Below, piece after piece: positions 1-7,731 of a DNA stretch of 11,448 bases. The notes under the pieces were generated by a model, which did not search any database, was not told the origin of the DNA, and saw nothing but the letters and a program-made list of their open reading frames with translations. The first letter of the stretch is position 1; every line of letters begins with the position of its first letter. This DNA is from Wolbachia sp. (GTDB lineage: Bacteria; Pseudomonadota; Alphaproteobacteria; Rickettsiales; Anaplasmataceae), in NCBI GenBank assembly GCA_022836975.1, contig JAIXMJ010000020.1, forward strand, positions 1 to 11,448, given 5' to 3'. A program made the position numbers and the translations under genes.

Positions 1-159
1 AGAGAATATGATACAGAATTATATAAAGAAAGGAACTTAATTGAGAGAATGTTTAATAAACTCAAGCACTTTCGTAGGGTTGCTACTCGTTATGATAAAT
101 TAGCTATCGCTTTCTTAGCTTTTGTTCATATTGCTGCTATTTATCTTTGGTTGAAATAA
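1..159 (+). CDS. IS5-family transposase, C-terminal end (5' part outside the window)
   Basis: Frame 1 is open from the window edge to the TAA at 157-159 and gives 52 residues. Near its start it reads YKERNLIERMFNKLK, which fits exactly the Y-(2)-R-(3)-E-(6)-K signature around the last catalytic acid (Glu) of IS4/IS5-type DDE transposases. The following FRRVATRYDKLA and the hydrophobic tail ending IYLWLK are typical of the IS427-like subgroup of IS5. The enzyme would cut and join DNA at the ends of its own element. The two Asp residues and the N-terminus lie left of the window, so intactness cannot be judged. The element's right end probably lies just past the stop, around the TGTCGACACTACCTAG stretch at 161-176. 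That placement is an inference, because the matching left inverted repeat is not visible. Confidence 0.85.
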   Translation, partial: REYDTELYKERNLIERMFNKLKHFRRVATRYDKLAIAFLAFVHIAAIYLWLK

Positions 160-345
160 ATGTCGACACTACCTAGTACAAAAAAAGGAAAAGAGGAAGA
201 TAAAATAAAAGTGGCAAGGAATCTACTTAAAGCTGGGGTTTCCATAGAAGTAATAGCTAAAAGTATCGACATTACTGTAGATTGGAAGCTAAACGGCTAT
301 AAATATTTATTTTATAGCCACTCTTTTGAATGGATATGGTTTTAA
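160..345 (+). pseudogene. Remnant tail resembling Rpn/PD-(D/E)XK-type nuclease proteins, fused to the IS border
   Basis: A 61-codon frame starts at an ATG that directly follows the transposase stop. Residues 8-39 (KKGKEEDKIKVARNLLKAG, then VSIEVIAKSIDIT) resemble the charged-helix-plus-HTH-like tail that ends many Rpn / PDDEXK-family transposase-like proteins of Wolbachia and relatives (normally like KxExAKNLLKxGVSxEVIAKxTGLS). The nuclease core that should precede this tail is missing. The first about 7 residues (MSTLPST) lie in what is probably the IS end, so the ATG is likely accidental. After SIDITVD the family pattern stops and an unrelated WKLNGYKYLF tail follows, running through a hairpin. 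I read this as the stump of a host gene destroyed by the insertion. A real small protein is possible but unlikely, as there is no ribosome-binding site independent of the transposase end. Confidence 0.45.
295..319. terminator. Hairpin, possible weak or bidirectional terminator
   Basis: A perfect 9-bp inverted repeat (GGCTATAAA / TTTATAGCC) surrounds a 7-base loop. It lies about 57 bases beyond the ubiA stop on the minus strand and at the end of the left relic on the plus strand. Neither side carries a proper T-run, only ACTCTTTT on the plus side, so a role in termination is a guess. Confidence 0.3.
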
Positions 346-375
346 GTCACTTTAAAATAGATACTTTCATATTTT

Positions 376-1248
376 TTAGCTACCATAAATAATACGATCT
401 AATACAATGCCTACAAAAAGCAGTAACCCTATATAAGAACTATTCTTAAACATTAACATGCATTGAGCAGAATCGTCATGGTTAAATTTTTTATATTGAT
501 AATATAGTATTATTCCTATAATAGATAACACTATCAAAAAAATGTTGTTGAGTGATGATAAAACTCCTGCATATAACCACATCGTAACGGATAACATGTA
601 AAACCTTTTTAGCCAGGTTCTTGTATTATTACCAAAATATAATGCTGTTGATTTTATGCCAATTTTCTTGTCGTCGTCTTTATCTTGGTGTGCATATATA
701 GTATCGTAGCTTAGTGTCCAAAAAACGCACCCTATATAAAATAACACAGATTCTATACTAATTTTATTTAGTATTAAAGAGGAACTCATTAATACTCCCA
801 TATTAAAAGTTAGCCCAAGAAATAATTGAGGCCACCATACGTAACGCTTTAATAGCGGATAGATAGTGACCATACACATAGTAATTATTCCTAAGATTAA
901 TGTCGTTTTATTTGTTAACAAAATTATTGTCAAAGCTGCAGATAACAGCAATAACAGTAAAATTAAAGCCTGTTTTACGCTTAATGTGTTGTTTGCTAGT
1001 GGCCTATGTTTCGTGCGTTCGACATGCGTATCTATTTCCCTATCAAATATATCATTAATTATACATCCTGCAGGTCTCATTAAAAATGCCCCTACGGTAA
1101 ATAACAGAAGATAAAAAAAAGTTTTCTGTTCTAAATGAGTGGATACTAGCATAATACTGCTTAAACATGGAAAGAGTAAAAGCCATAATCCTGTAAGACT
1201 GTGTAACCTCATCAATGATAAATAAGCTTCAAAATATACAGAGCTCAT
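376..1248 (-). CDS. ubiA: 4-hydroxybenzoate polyprenyltransferase
   Basis: A 290-residue integral membrane prenyltransferase of the UbiA family. It attaches the polyprenyl chain to 4-hydroxybenzoate, the membrane-anchoring step of ubiquinone synthesis. The two Asp-rich Mg/diphosphate-binding motifs are visible: NDIFDREID at residues 65-73 and the YDTIYAHQDKDDD region at 181-193. The first is followed by the usual RTKHRPLA stretch. About eight or nine hydrophobic helices surround them (for instance 18-35, 44-62, 93-112, 115-131, 166-180 and 230-250). Length is normal for the family. The ATG at 1248 overlaps the rbfA stop by four bases (ATGA), so translation is probably coupled to rbfA and no separate promoter is expected. 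Its place at the end of a nusA-infB-rbfA cluster is unusual compared with textbook bacteria. Substrate is assigned from family resemblance; other UbiA enzymes (haem O, menaquinone) have different motif contexts. Confidence 0.9.
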   Translation of the reverse strand: MSSVYFEAYLSLMRLHSLTGLWLLLFPCLSSIMLVSTHLEQKTFFYLLLFTVGAFLMRPAGCIINDIFDREIDTHVERTKHRPLANNTLSVKQALILLLLLLSAALTIILLTNKTTLILGIITMCMVTIYPLLKRYVWWPQLFLGLTFNMGVLMSSSLILNKISIESVLFYIGCVFWTLSYDTIYAHQDKDDDKKIGIKSTALYFGNNTRTWLKRFYMLSVTMWLYAGVLSSLNNIFLIVLSIIGIILYYQYKKFNHDDSAQCMLMFKNSSYIGLLLFVGIVLDRIIYGS

Positions 1249-1577
1249 AATGTTTGGTTTAAGCTGACAAAATTATTGAATTCTAGGTCAGGCTTAAAAA
1301 CTAATTCAGGTATAATACGTAAGTTAACATGATTCGATAGGCCTCTACGTATTAACCATGCAGATTTATTTAATTCATTAATCACTGCATGAATGTCATG
1401 AGCTTCTTTGTTTACTGAAGATAATATAGTGTATACATTTGCCTTACGCAGATCTTTACTTAATTTGATATTTGATACCAGTATATTTTTACTGGAAATA
1501 CTGCTTTTCATCAAAACTATAGATAATGCTCTATGTAATACTGATGCTATTTTTAAACTTTTAATTTCTTTTTTCAT
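1245..1577 (-). CDS. rbfA: 30S ribosome-binding factor A
   Basis: A 110-residue small basic protein that fits RbfA in length and pattern. It has an N-terminal helix (residues 5-25, SLKIASVLHRALSIVL), the strand segment ILVSNIKLSKDLRKANVYTI, and later the LNKSAWLIRRGLSNHVNLR helix-strand with the ending LRIIPELVFKPD, which matches the conserved LR-x-x-P-x-L-x-F motif. RbfA is a KH-like protein that binds the 30S subunit during 16S rRNA 5'-end maturation and cold adaptation. Its ATG shares one base with the infB stop (TAATG), and its own stop overlaps the ubiA start, so it is translated as a coupled part of the nusA-infB operon, its standard neighbourhood in bacteria. It is slightly shorter than the E. 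coli protein, lacking a long C-terminal extension. Confidence 0.9.
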   Translation of the reverse strand: MKKEIKSLKIASVLHRALSIVLMKSSISSKNILVSNIKLSKDLRKANVYTILSSVNKEAHDIHAVINELNKSAWLIRRGLSNHVNLRIIPELVFKPDLEFNNFVSLNQTL

Positions 1578-3847
1578 TATAATACAGCCGTTTCTTGCAC
1601 GAGTTGATAAGCTTCCAATATATCATTAACTTTAATGTCTAATTTATTATCTAACAACATTCCACATTCAAAATTTGTTCCTACTTCCTTGACATCATCT
1701 TTAAATCTACGTAACGCTTTTAACTTTTTTTCATGTAATAATTTACCATTGCGTATTATCTTAATCAAAGAGTCTTTTTGTATTATACCATTATTTACAT
1801 AACACCCAATAATAGTTCCAGATTTGGATGTACCAAATACTTGTCGTACAATAGCAGAGCCTACCTGAATTTCCTTGGTTACTGGTTTAAGCATGTTGGT
1901 GAGGTACATCTTCATGTCATCAATAAGCTCGTATATTATATTATAACTATGTATTTTTACACCTTTCTGTTTTGCTAGATCTTTTATTCGCGAATTTATC
2001 TTTATATTAAACGCTAAGATTACAGCTTTAGAAGCTTCTGACAGGAGTATATCTGAGTCTGTAACTTCCCCAACTGCTTTATGCAGTATATTTAGTTTTA
2101 TTTGGTCTCTACCTAGCTTATCAATTGAGCTCGAGATTGCATCAATAGAACCTGTAACATCACATTTTAGAATGACAGCAAATTCTTCCATCTTTTTACT
2201 ATAATTAAATATATCTAAGTTATCCTCTTTACAATCTTCCTGCTGCTCTCGTTTAGCTAATTCTAATCTATGCTCAGCAATTTCACGTGCCTGCTTTTCA
2301 GATTGTACAACAACAAACTTGTCTCCAGCATTTGGTATATTATTTAATCCAGTGATTTCGACTGGTGTGGATGGTAAAGCCACTTTTTCGTTTTTACCAA
2401 GATGATTGATCATGTTACGTACTTTACCGTATGTTGTTCCAACTACTAACACATCACTTACTTTTAATGTCCCTTCTTCAACTATCAATGTTGCTGATAT
2501 TCCTTTAGCTCTATCTATTTTAGATTCTAGTACACAACCTAATGCTCGACAATCTACTATAGCTTGCAGATCCATTAATTCAGCAATAAGTAAAATTGCT
2601 TCTTCTAACTTATCTAAGTTTATTCTTTTTTTTGCTGATACTGGAACAATTATAACATCACCGCCAAGACTTTCGGGAATAAGGCCATATTTAGGTAAGA
2701 CATTGGTGATTCTTTCTATGTCACCAGGCTGTGATTTATCAATTTTATTTATTGCTACAATTATAGAGACATTTGCTGCCTTTGCATGATTAATTGCTTC
2801 TACTGTTTGCTTCATTATTCCATCATCAGCTGCTACTACTATTACGACAATATTTGTAACATTTGCTCCACATGCACGCATTGCAGTAAATGCCTCATGT
2901 CCAGGAGTATCGATGAATGTGATTTTTTGTTGATTTGCTGTTGTTATCTGATAAGCACCGATATGTTGAGTAATGCCACCAGACTCCTTTTCTGCAATAT
3001 TAGACTGACGAAATGCATCTAATAAAGAGGTTTTTCCATGGTCTACATGACCCATAAAAGTAACTACAGGTGGTTTTAACTTTTTTGGCAAATTTCCCTT
3101 GTCATTTAAAGATAATAAGTCTTGTTCTTTATCAGTTTCACTCACATGTTTAGCTGAATGACCGAATTTTTGCACCACTTCATATGCTAAATTATGGTCA
3201 ATCAAATCATCAGCTGTATAATGCTTTCCAACATGCTCCTTCAATAGCTTGAGTACATTTTTACTATTTTCTGCCATACGCATAGATAATTCCTTAATTG
3301 TAATACTGTCTGGTACAATTACTTCTCGTGATATATTCTTTCCTTTTATAAATTTTGACTTTTTGTTTCTGATACCGAATTTTTGTTTAAATGGTTGTTC
3401 TACTCTTTCGTCGATTGCTTGTTCAATAATTAGTTTAGAGTGTTTAGAATACGTATCTTTGTTTGTTTTAGCAGACTTTTTTGTGGTATCTTCGCTCTCT
3501 GCTTTTGATTTTTCTAGGATTTCTTCTTTTTTATCAGTTTTTTCTTCTTCAATTTCTTTCACATGTTGCTCAATTTCTTCTATAGGAATGTCCTGATCAT
3601 TTTCTTTTTCTTCTGCTTTACTACTTTTTAATAGATCAGCATTCTGCACTGCATGAATGCGCGATATCTGTTCTTGCTCTGTGAGAGAGCTGAAGTTGTT
3701 GATATCAGCACTTTCTTCATTCTGCCTTTTTCTACGTTTTTTGACTATAGTAGTCCCGCTTGTTTGACCTGCTAGAGTACATGCTAACTTTAGCTTACTA
3801 GAGCTTTGCAGAGTTAATTTTTTACTGCTAATATCTTCATTACTCAT
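1577..3847 (-). CDS. infB: Translation initiation factor IF-2
   Basis: A 756-residue initiation factor that brings fMet-tRNA to the 30S subunit and promotes subunit joining through GTP hydrolysis. The N-terminal about 165 residues are low-complexity and Lys/Glu rich (linker-like). An IF2_N-type segment lies around 172-225 (SREVIVPDSITIKELSMRM). The G domain follows, with G1 GHVDHGKT (266-273), switch I GGITQHIGAY with the conserved Thr (290-299), G3 DTPGH (313-317), G4 NKID (367-370) and G5 SAK (404-406). The C-terminal half carries the EF-Tu-like domain II (GTLKVSDVLVVG), domain III, and the fMet-tRNA-binding domain near the end (GSAIVRQVF, then SGTIIGCYV). The ATG at 3847 overlaps the nusA stop by four bases and the stop overlaps the rbfA start by one. 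All motifs are intact. The first residues, SSKKLTLQSSSKLKL, resemble the start of many alphaproteobacterial IF-2 proteins. Confidence 0.97.
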   Translation of the reverse strand: MSNEDISSKKLTLQSSSKLKLACTLAGQTSGTTIVKKRRKRQNEESADINNFSSLTEQEQISRIHAVQNADLLKSSKAEEKENDQDIPIEEIEQHVKEIEEEKTDKKEEILEKSKAESEDTTKKSAKTNKDTYSKHSKLIIEQAIDERVEQPFKQKFGIRNKKSKFIKGKNISREVIVPDSITIKELSMRMAENSKNVLKLLKEHVGKHYTADDLIDHNLAYEVVQKFGHSAKHVSETDKEQDLLSLNDKGNLPKKLKPPVVTFMGHVDHGKTSLLDAFRQSNIAEKESGGITQHIGAYQITTANQQKITFIDTPGHEAFTAMRACGANVTNIVVIVVAADDGIMKQTVEAINHAKAANVSIIVAINKIDKSQPGDIERITNVLPKYGLIPESLGGDVIIVPVSAKKRINLDKLEEAILLIAELMDLQAIVDCRALGCVLESKIDRAKGISATLIVEEGTLKVSDVLVVGTTYGKVRNMINHLGKNEKVALPSTPVEITGLNNIPNAGDKFVVVQSEKQAREIAEHRLELAKREQQEDCKEDNLDIFNYSKKMEEFAVILKCDVTGSIDAISSSIDKLGRDQIKLNILHKAVGEVTDSDILLSEASKAVILAFNIKINSRIKDLAKQKGVKIHSYNIIYELIDDMKMYLTNMLKPVTKEIQVGSAIVRQVFGTSKSGTIIGCYVNNGIIQKDSLIKIIRNGKLLHEKKLKALRRFKDDVKEVGTNFECGMLLDNKLDIKVNDILEAYQLVQETAVL

Positions 3848-5397
3848 ATTATACCTAGCTTTTCACGTGCTTCTATTATTATTGAGTTTGCTAAATTTTT
3901 TAACTGTGCTAAATTAGCTTTTTGATCGTAAGAAGAAATCATATTGCAAAATTCATAACTTGATAAATCGGCAACATCTTCTAAGGTTTTAATACCATTC
4001 TTTACTAAGATGAATTTATAGTCTATTGATAATGGTAATGTGATCGCATATTCATCCATACCTAAGTTTTTTAATTCTATTATTTTTTTATCATTTTCTT
4101 CCTGTAAGTATTTGTGTGCCCTATTATGCAATTCATTAGCGATATCCTCATTGAAGCCTTCTATAGAAGAAAGCTCTTTAATTGAAGCATTAGCTATATC
4201 TTCCACGCTTGAAAAGCCTTCTGTAACTAAGAGTTGTCCCATAATTTCCTCTAGATTTAAAGCTTCAGCAAATAGAGCAGAACACTGGTTAAATTCTTTA
4301 TTACGTCTTTCTGATTCTTGCGAAACGCTTAATATTTCAACCTTCCAACCTACGAGTTCTGAGGCCAATCTGATGTTTTGACCCTTCTTTCCTATAGCAA
4401 GACTCAGTTGATCCTCTGCTACAATTAACTCTATATAATTTTCATCTTCATCAATAATAACTTTTGATATTTCTGCAGGGGTGATTGCTCTTACAACGAA
4501 TTGCCCAAGATCAGTAGAATAATGTATGACATCGATTTTTTCTCCATTTAACTCTTGTATAATAGTCTTGATCCTGTCTCCTCTAATTCCTACACAAGCT
4601 CCTACTGGATCAATATTTTTGTCATGAGAAAAAACAGCAACCTTTGATCTTGAACCAGCATCTCTCACTGTTGATTTGATAATTACTAACCCATCAGCAA
4701 TTTCTGGTATTTCTTGTTTAAGCAATGCTTCTAAAAATCCTGGGTGTGTACGAGATAAAATAACTTGCCTTCCATCCTCAGAACGCTTGACGCTTTGTAT
4801 ATATGCTTTAATTTTTTCACCTTCACGAAATCTTTCATCACCTATTAAATTTTTTAATGGAAGGAATGCATTTGTGCCATTTATATCAACGATAAGATCT
4901 GGATACCCAATCTGCCTTACAATACCATACCTAATTTCTCCAGTTTTATCCTTAAAATCTTCGTACTGTTTTTTTAATTCCGCATCTTTAATGAGCTGTA
5001 CAATTTTTTGTTGAGCAATTCTTGCTGAAGCAAGATCTGTATCAATAGAGAGAGGCTCTTGAACAGTACTACCAATCTTTATATCGTGGTTTGGGTACCT
5101 CAATTTTGCTTGCGAGAAAGTAATAAACTCAATGTTTGAGTCTAGATTATGGCTATCATCTACTATTTCTAATATTCTATAAGCATCCACCTTTCCAGTA
5201 TTTCTGTCTACATTTATAACAACCTTGCTCTTGTTACCATATCTTTGATGTGCTACAGCTTCTATAGCGCTCTCCAATGCCTTAATTACAACTTCAAGAC
5301 CCAAGCCTTTTTGTTCTGAAACCTCATTGGCAGTTTTAATTATATCAAAACTGCCAATTATGTTGTTTTTCTTATGTTTAGAAACACTTTTTTTCAT
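3844..5397 (-). CDS. nusA: Transcription termination/antitermination factor NusA
   Basis: A 517-residue RNA-polymerase-binding factor that modulates pausing, intrinsic termination and rRNA antitermination. Counting from the TTG two codons upstream of the chosen ATG, the domains are: N-terminal RNAP-binding domain (18-145), S1 domain (153-217, GIVRQIGYPDLIVDINGTNA), KH1 with VGIRGDRI (271-278) and KH2 with AIGKKGQNIRLA (336-347). A C-terminal helix-hairpin-helix-like unit lies at 393-428 (GFSSVEDIANASIKEL) and a second, more diverged acidic-repeat-like unit at about 455-505. The start is ambiguous. TTG at 5403 lies 4 bases after a TAGG, and ATG at 5397 lies 10 bases after it. A TAA directly precedes the TTG, so nothing longer is possible. 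I prefer the ATG. It is the first gene of the coupled nusA-infB-rbfA-ubiA operon. The usual upstream partner rimP is absent here. Confidence 0.96.
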   Translation of the reverse strand: MKKSVSKHKKNNIIGSFDIIKTANEVSEQKGLGLEVVIKALESAIEAVAHQRYGNKSKVVINVDRNTGKVDAYRILEIVDDSHNLDSNIEFITFSQAKLRYPNHDIKIGSTVQEPLSIDTDLASARIAQQKIVQLIKDAELKKQYEDFKDKTGEIRYGIVRQIGYPDLIVDINGTNAFLPLKNLIGDERFREGEKIKAYIQSVKRSEDGRQVILSRTHPGFLEALLKQEIPEIADGLVIIKSTVRDAGSRSKVAVFSHDKNIDPVGACVGIRGDRIKTIIQELNGEKIDVIHYSTDLGQFVVRAITPAEISKVIIDEDENYIELIVAEDQLSLAIGKKGQNIRLASELVGWKVEILSVSQESERRNKEFNQCSALFAEALNLEEIMGQLLVTEGFSSVEDIANASIKELSSIEGFNEDIANELHNRAHKYLQEENDKKIIELKNLGMDEYAITLPLSIDYKFILVKNGIKTLEDVADLSSYEFCNMISSYDQKANLAQLKNLANSIIIEAREKLGII

Positions 5398-5438
5398 ATT
5401 CAATTAACCTATTATTGCAGCTCTGTAAGCTACTTTAC

Positions 5439-5466
5439 ATCTTAAATGATTGCCACTGGAAGTCAA
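5439..5466 (-). promoter_or_regulatory. Candidate sigma70 promoter for the nusA operon
   Basis: On the minus strand, TTGACT (5466-5461) is followed after 16 bases by TAAGAT (5444-5439). This is 5/6 and 4/6 to the sigma70 consensus and sits about 40 bases upstream of the nusA ATG. It overlaps the plus-strand promoter proposed for ftsK. Chance matches are frequent in such AT-rich DNA; position and the good -35 support it. Confidence 0.45.
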
Positions 5467-5478
5467 GTTTTATATACT
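5450..5478 (+). promoter_or_regulatory. Candidate sigma70 promoter for ftsK
   Basis: TTGCCA (5450-5455), a 17-base spacer, then TATACT (5473-5478): 5/6 and 5/6 to consensus with ideal spacing. It would start transcription near 5485 and leave a leader of about 80 bases before the ftsK ATG. It interlocks with the divergent nusA promoter. An imperfect palindrome TTGTA-12-TACAA at 5522-5543 lies in the leader; I cannot link it to a known regulator. Confidence 0.45.
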
Positions 5479-5567
5479 CAATAAATGGTTCTGTTGAGCA
5501 TTTTATATGTAGCAGCCCCAATTGTACAGTCGTGATGTTACAACTAAAAAAACTAATCAGCAAGTGA

Positions 5568-7592
5568 ATGAATAGATATTTTAGCTCTATAATATATCTT
5601 ATAATTTTGATATATATATATATATCAGTTTTTAGTTATAATTTTCAAGACTCTTCACTAAATACAGTAACAAATACGCGAACCACAAATTTAGGTGGAG
5701 TTTTTGGTGCATATCTATCAGATATATTTGTGCAACTTTTTGGTTTTGCTAGTATAACAATAGCTACTACAGTGGTATACTTATTGGTTTTTAGACCATC
5801 TTATTTGATACTCAAAACTTTAAATTTAGTAGCAATTAATTTAGGTATATGTGCTATACTGCCTAAACTTTTTTTTACATCAAGGTATAGATATGGAGGC
5901 ATGATAGGTAATATACTTGCCCAATATATTATTGTATTTGTAGGAGTAATAATATTTGGCTTTTTAGGATTAATTCGTTTTAGACAAGTAATAGGTAATA
6001 TATTTCATAAAAAATTATTTTCCAAGCCAGATTTAAGCATAGCCCATCATGTAATAAAACAGCGTAAGCAAGAACGTAAGCGAGTTGTACCTTCAAATAA
6101 CTTTAATTTGCCTAGCGTTAATTTACTCTCTAAAGGAAAAGAATTGTCACAAAAAAGAACACTGAATGATGTTGAATCTCACCAGACTTTAGAATTATTA
6201 GAGAAAGTGCTAAGTGATTTTGGTATTCATGGACAAATCATCAATGTTTGTTACGGACCAGTGGTAACTTTATATAAGCTTGAACCACAAGCTGGTACAA
6301 AATCTGCACGAGTAATAGGTTTGGCAGATGATATTGCACGTTCTATGAGTGCATTATCAGCACGTATCTCAATAATAAGAGGCCAAAATGCTATAGGAAT
6401 AGAGTTGCCCAACAAGGAAAGGGAAACAGTAATGTTACGTGAAATACTTGAATCTTCTGAATATCAAAATTCAAATTTAAATCTTCCAATTGCACTTGGT
6501 AAAGAAATTAGTGGTAAACCTGTTGTTGCGGATTTAACAAAAATGCCGCATTTGTTAGTTGCAGGTACAACTGGATCTGGTAAATCAGTAGCAATTAATA
6601 CAATGATTCTTTCATTGGTATATAAATTAAATCCTAATGAATGTAAAATGATCATGATAGATCCTAAAATGCTAGAACTTTCTGTTTATAATTCTATACC
6701 GCATTTAATTTCACCAGTGGTTACAGAGCCTAAAAAAGCAATAACTGCGCTTAAGTGGATAGTAAAAGAGATGGAGAATCGTTATCGTATGATGTCTTAT
6801 TTAAATGTACGTAATATAACAAACTACAATCAAAAGATTACAGAGGCTCTCGGTAAAGAGACAGAGCTACAGCGTGTTGTACAAATTGGATTTAATTCTA
6901 TAACTGGTAAACCGTTGTTTGAAAAAATACCAATCAAGAAGGAAACCTTTCCTTATATTGTAGTAGTAGTTGATGAAATGGCAGATCTAATGCTTGTTGC
7001 AGGCAAAGACATAGAATGTTCTATCCAACGTTTAGCACAAATGGCACGTGCTGCTGGAATACATATTATAATGGCTACACAGCGTCCATCTGTTGATGTT
7101 ATAACTGGTGTAATAAAAGCAAACTTCCCAACAAGAATTAGCTTTGCTGTAACTTCTAAAATAGATAGTCGTACAATACTTGGTGAACAAGGTGCTGAAC
7201 AGTTGCTAGGCATGGGAGATATGCTATATATGGTTTCTGGTGGAAAAATAATTAGAGTGCATGGTCCTTTTGTGAGCGATGATGAGGTACAGAATATAGT
7301 TCATTACCTTAAATTACAAGGGACACCCAACTATATAGAAGAAATTACTAAAGAAGATGATGAAAGCAAAATGACAAGTATGGATAGTGGCACAAATAAC
7401 GAAGAAAATGATTTATATAATCAGGCAATTTCTATTATTCAGAGGGATAAAAAAGTTTCGACGAGTTATATTCAACGACAACTTCGAATAGGTTATAATA
7501 GAGCTGCAAATATTGTTGAAAGAATGGAAAAAGAAGGAATCGTTAGCCCGCCAAATCATGTAGGGAGAAGGGAAATACTGATTGATAAGTGA
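5568..7592 (+). CDS. ftsK: DNA translocase FtsK (short form)
   Basis: A 674-residue septum-located, ATP-driven DNA pump of the FtsK/SpoIIIE family, which clears and sorts chromosome termini at division and activates XerCD recombination at dif. Four hydrophobic segments (about 6-24, 52-75, 80-102, 113-136) anchor the N-terminus. A short charged linker (137-200) replaces the long Pro/Gln-rich linker of E. coli FtsK, hence the small size. The motor follows: alpha domain (about 205-310), then the RecA-like beta domain with Walker A GTTGSGKS (333-340), Walker B IVVVVDEM (464-471), MARAAGIHIIMATQRPSVDV (492-511) and the FPTRISFAVTSKIDSRTIL stretch (520-538). The gamma winged helix (613-674, IQRQLRIGYNRAANIVERME) recognises KOPS-like polar sequences. 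A TGA immediately precedes the ATG, fixing the start; there is no strong ribosome-binding site. It is divergent from nusA and looks intact. Confidence 0.97.
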   Translation: MNRYFSSIIYLIILIYIYISVFSYNFQDSSLNTVTNTRTTNLGGVFGAYLSDIFVQLFGFASITIATTVVYLLVFRPSYLILKTLNLVAINLGICAILPKLFFTSRYRYGGMIGNILAQYIIVFVGVIIFGFLGLIRFRQVIGNIFHKKLFSKPDLSIAHHVIKQRKQERKRVVPSNNFNLPSVNLLSKGKELSQKRTLNDVESHQTLELLEKVLSDFGIHGQIINVCYGPVVTLYKLEPQAGTKSARVIGLADDIARSMSALSARISIIRGQNAIGIELPNKERETVMLREILESSEYQNSNLNLPIALGKEISGKPVVADLTKMPHLLVAGTTGSGKSVAINTMILSLVYKLNPNECKMIMIDPKMLELSVYNSIPHLISPVVTEPKKAITALKWIVKEMENRYRMMSYLNVRNITNYNQKITEALGKETELQRVVQIGFNSITGKPLFEKIPIKKETFPYIVVVVDEMADLMLVAGKDIECSIQRLAQMARAAGIHIIMATQRPSVDVITGVIKANFPTRISFAVTSKIDSRTILGEQGAEQLLGMGDMLYMVSGGKIIRVHGPFVSDDEVQNIVHYLKLQGTPNYIEEITKEDDESKMTSMDSGTNNEENDLYNQAISIIQRDKKVSTSYIQRQLRIGYNRAANIVERMEKEGIVSPPNHVGRREILIDK

Positions 7593-7608
7593 ATTACTCT
7601 TGATAAAC

Positions 7609-7642
7609 GATTCATTATCAAAATAAGCTTTTATAATGAATC
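7609..7642 (+). terminator. Long hairpin after ftsK, probable terminator or mRNA stabiliser
   Basis: A perfect 10-bp inverted repeat, GATTCATTAT (7609-7618) and ATAATGAATC (7633-7642), encloses an inner AAAA/TTTT pairing (7620-7623 with 7629-7632) and a TAAGC loop, with a single unpaired C. It lies 16 bases after the ftsK stop. There is no T-run after it (GCGGATGCC follows), so factor-independent termination is uncertain on the plus strand. Confidence 0.45.
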
Positions 7643-7677
7643 GCGGATGCCTGTTGTTAGTGCAGGAGGGAAAATCC

Positions 7678-7705
7678 TTCACATAAAAAGCTTTTCTAGT
7701 AGAAT
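7678..7705 (+). promoter_or_regulatory. Candidate sigma70 promoter for rmuC
   Basis: TTCACA (7678-7683), a 16-base spacer and TAGAAT (7700-7705) match the consensus 5/6 and 5/6. The start point would be near 7712, leaving a leader of about 20 bases before the rmuC ATG. Together with the preceding hairpin this suggests rmuC is transcribed separately from ftsK. It is a sequence match only. Confidence 0.4.
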
Positions 7706-7731
7706 AAGTAGATGTAATTATTGATACATTT

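Noticed and set aside
1408..5014. Several plus-strand frames of 66-127 codons opposite rbfA, infB and nusA
   Set aside because: All lie antisense to strongly conserved genes and show the Ser/Ile/Cys-rich composition of reverse-complemented coding sequence, without family signatures.
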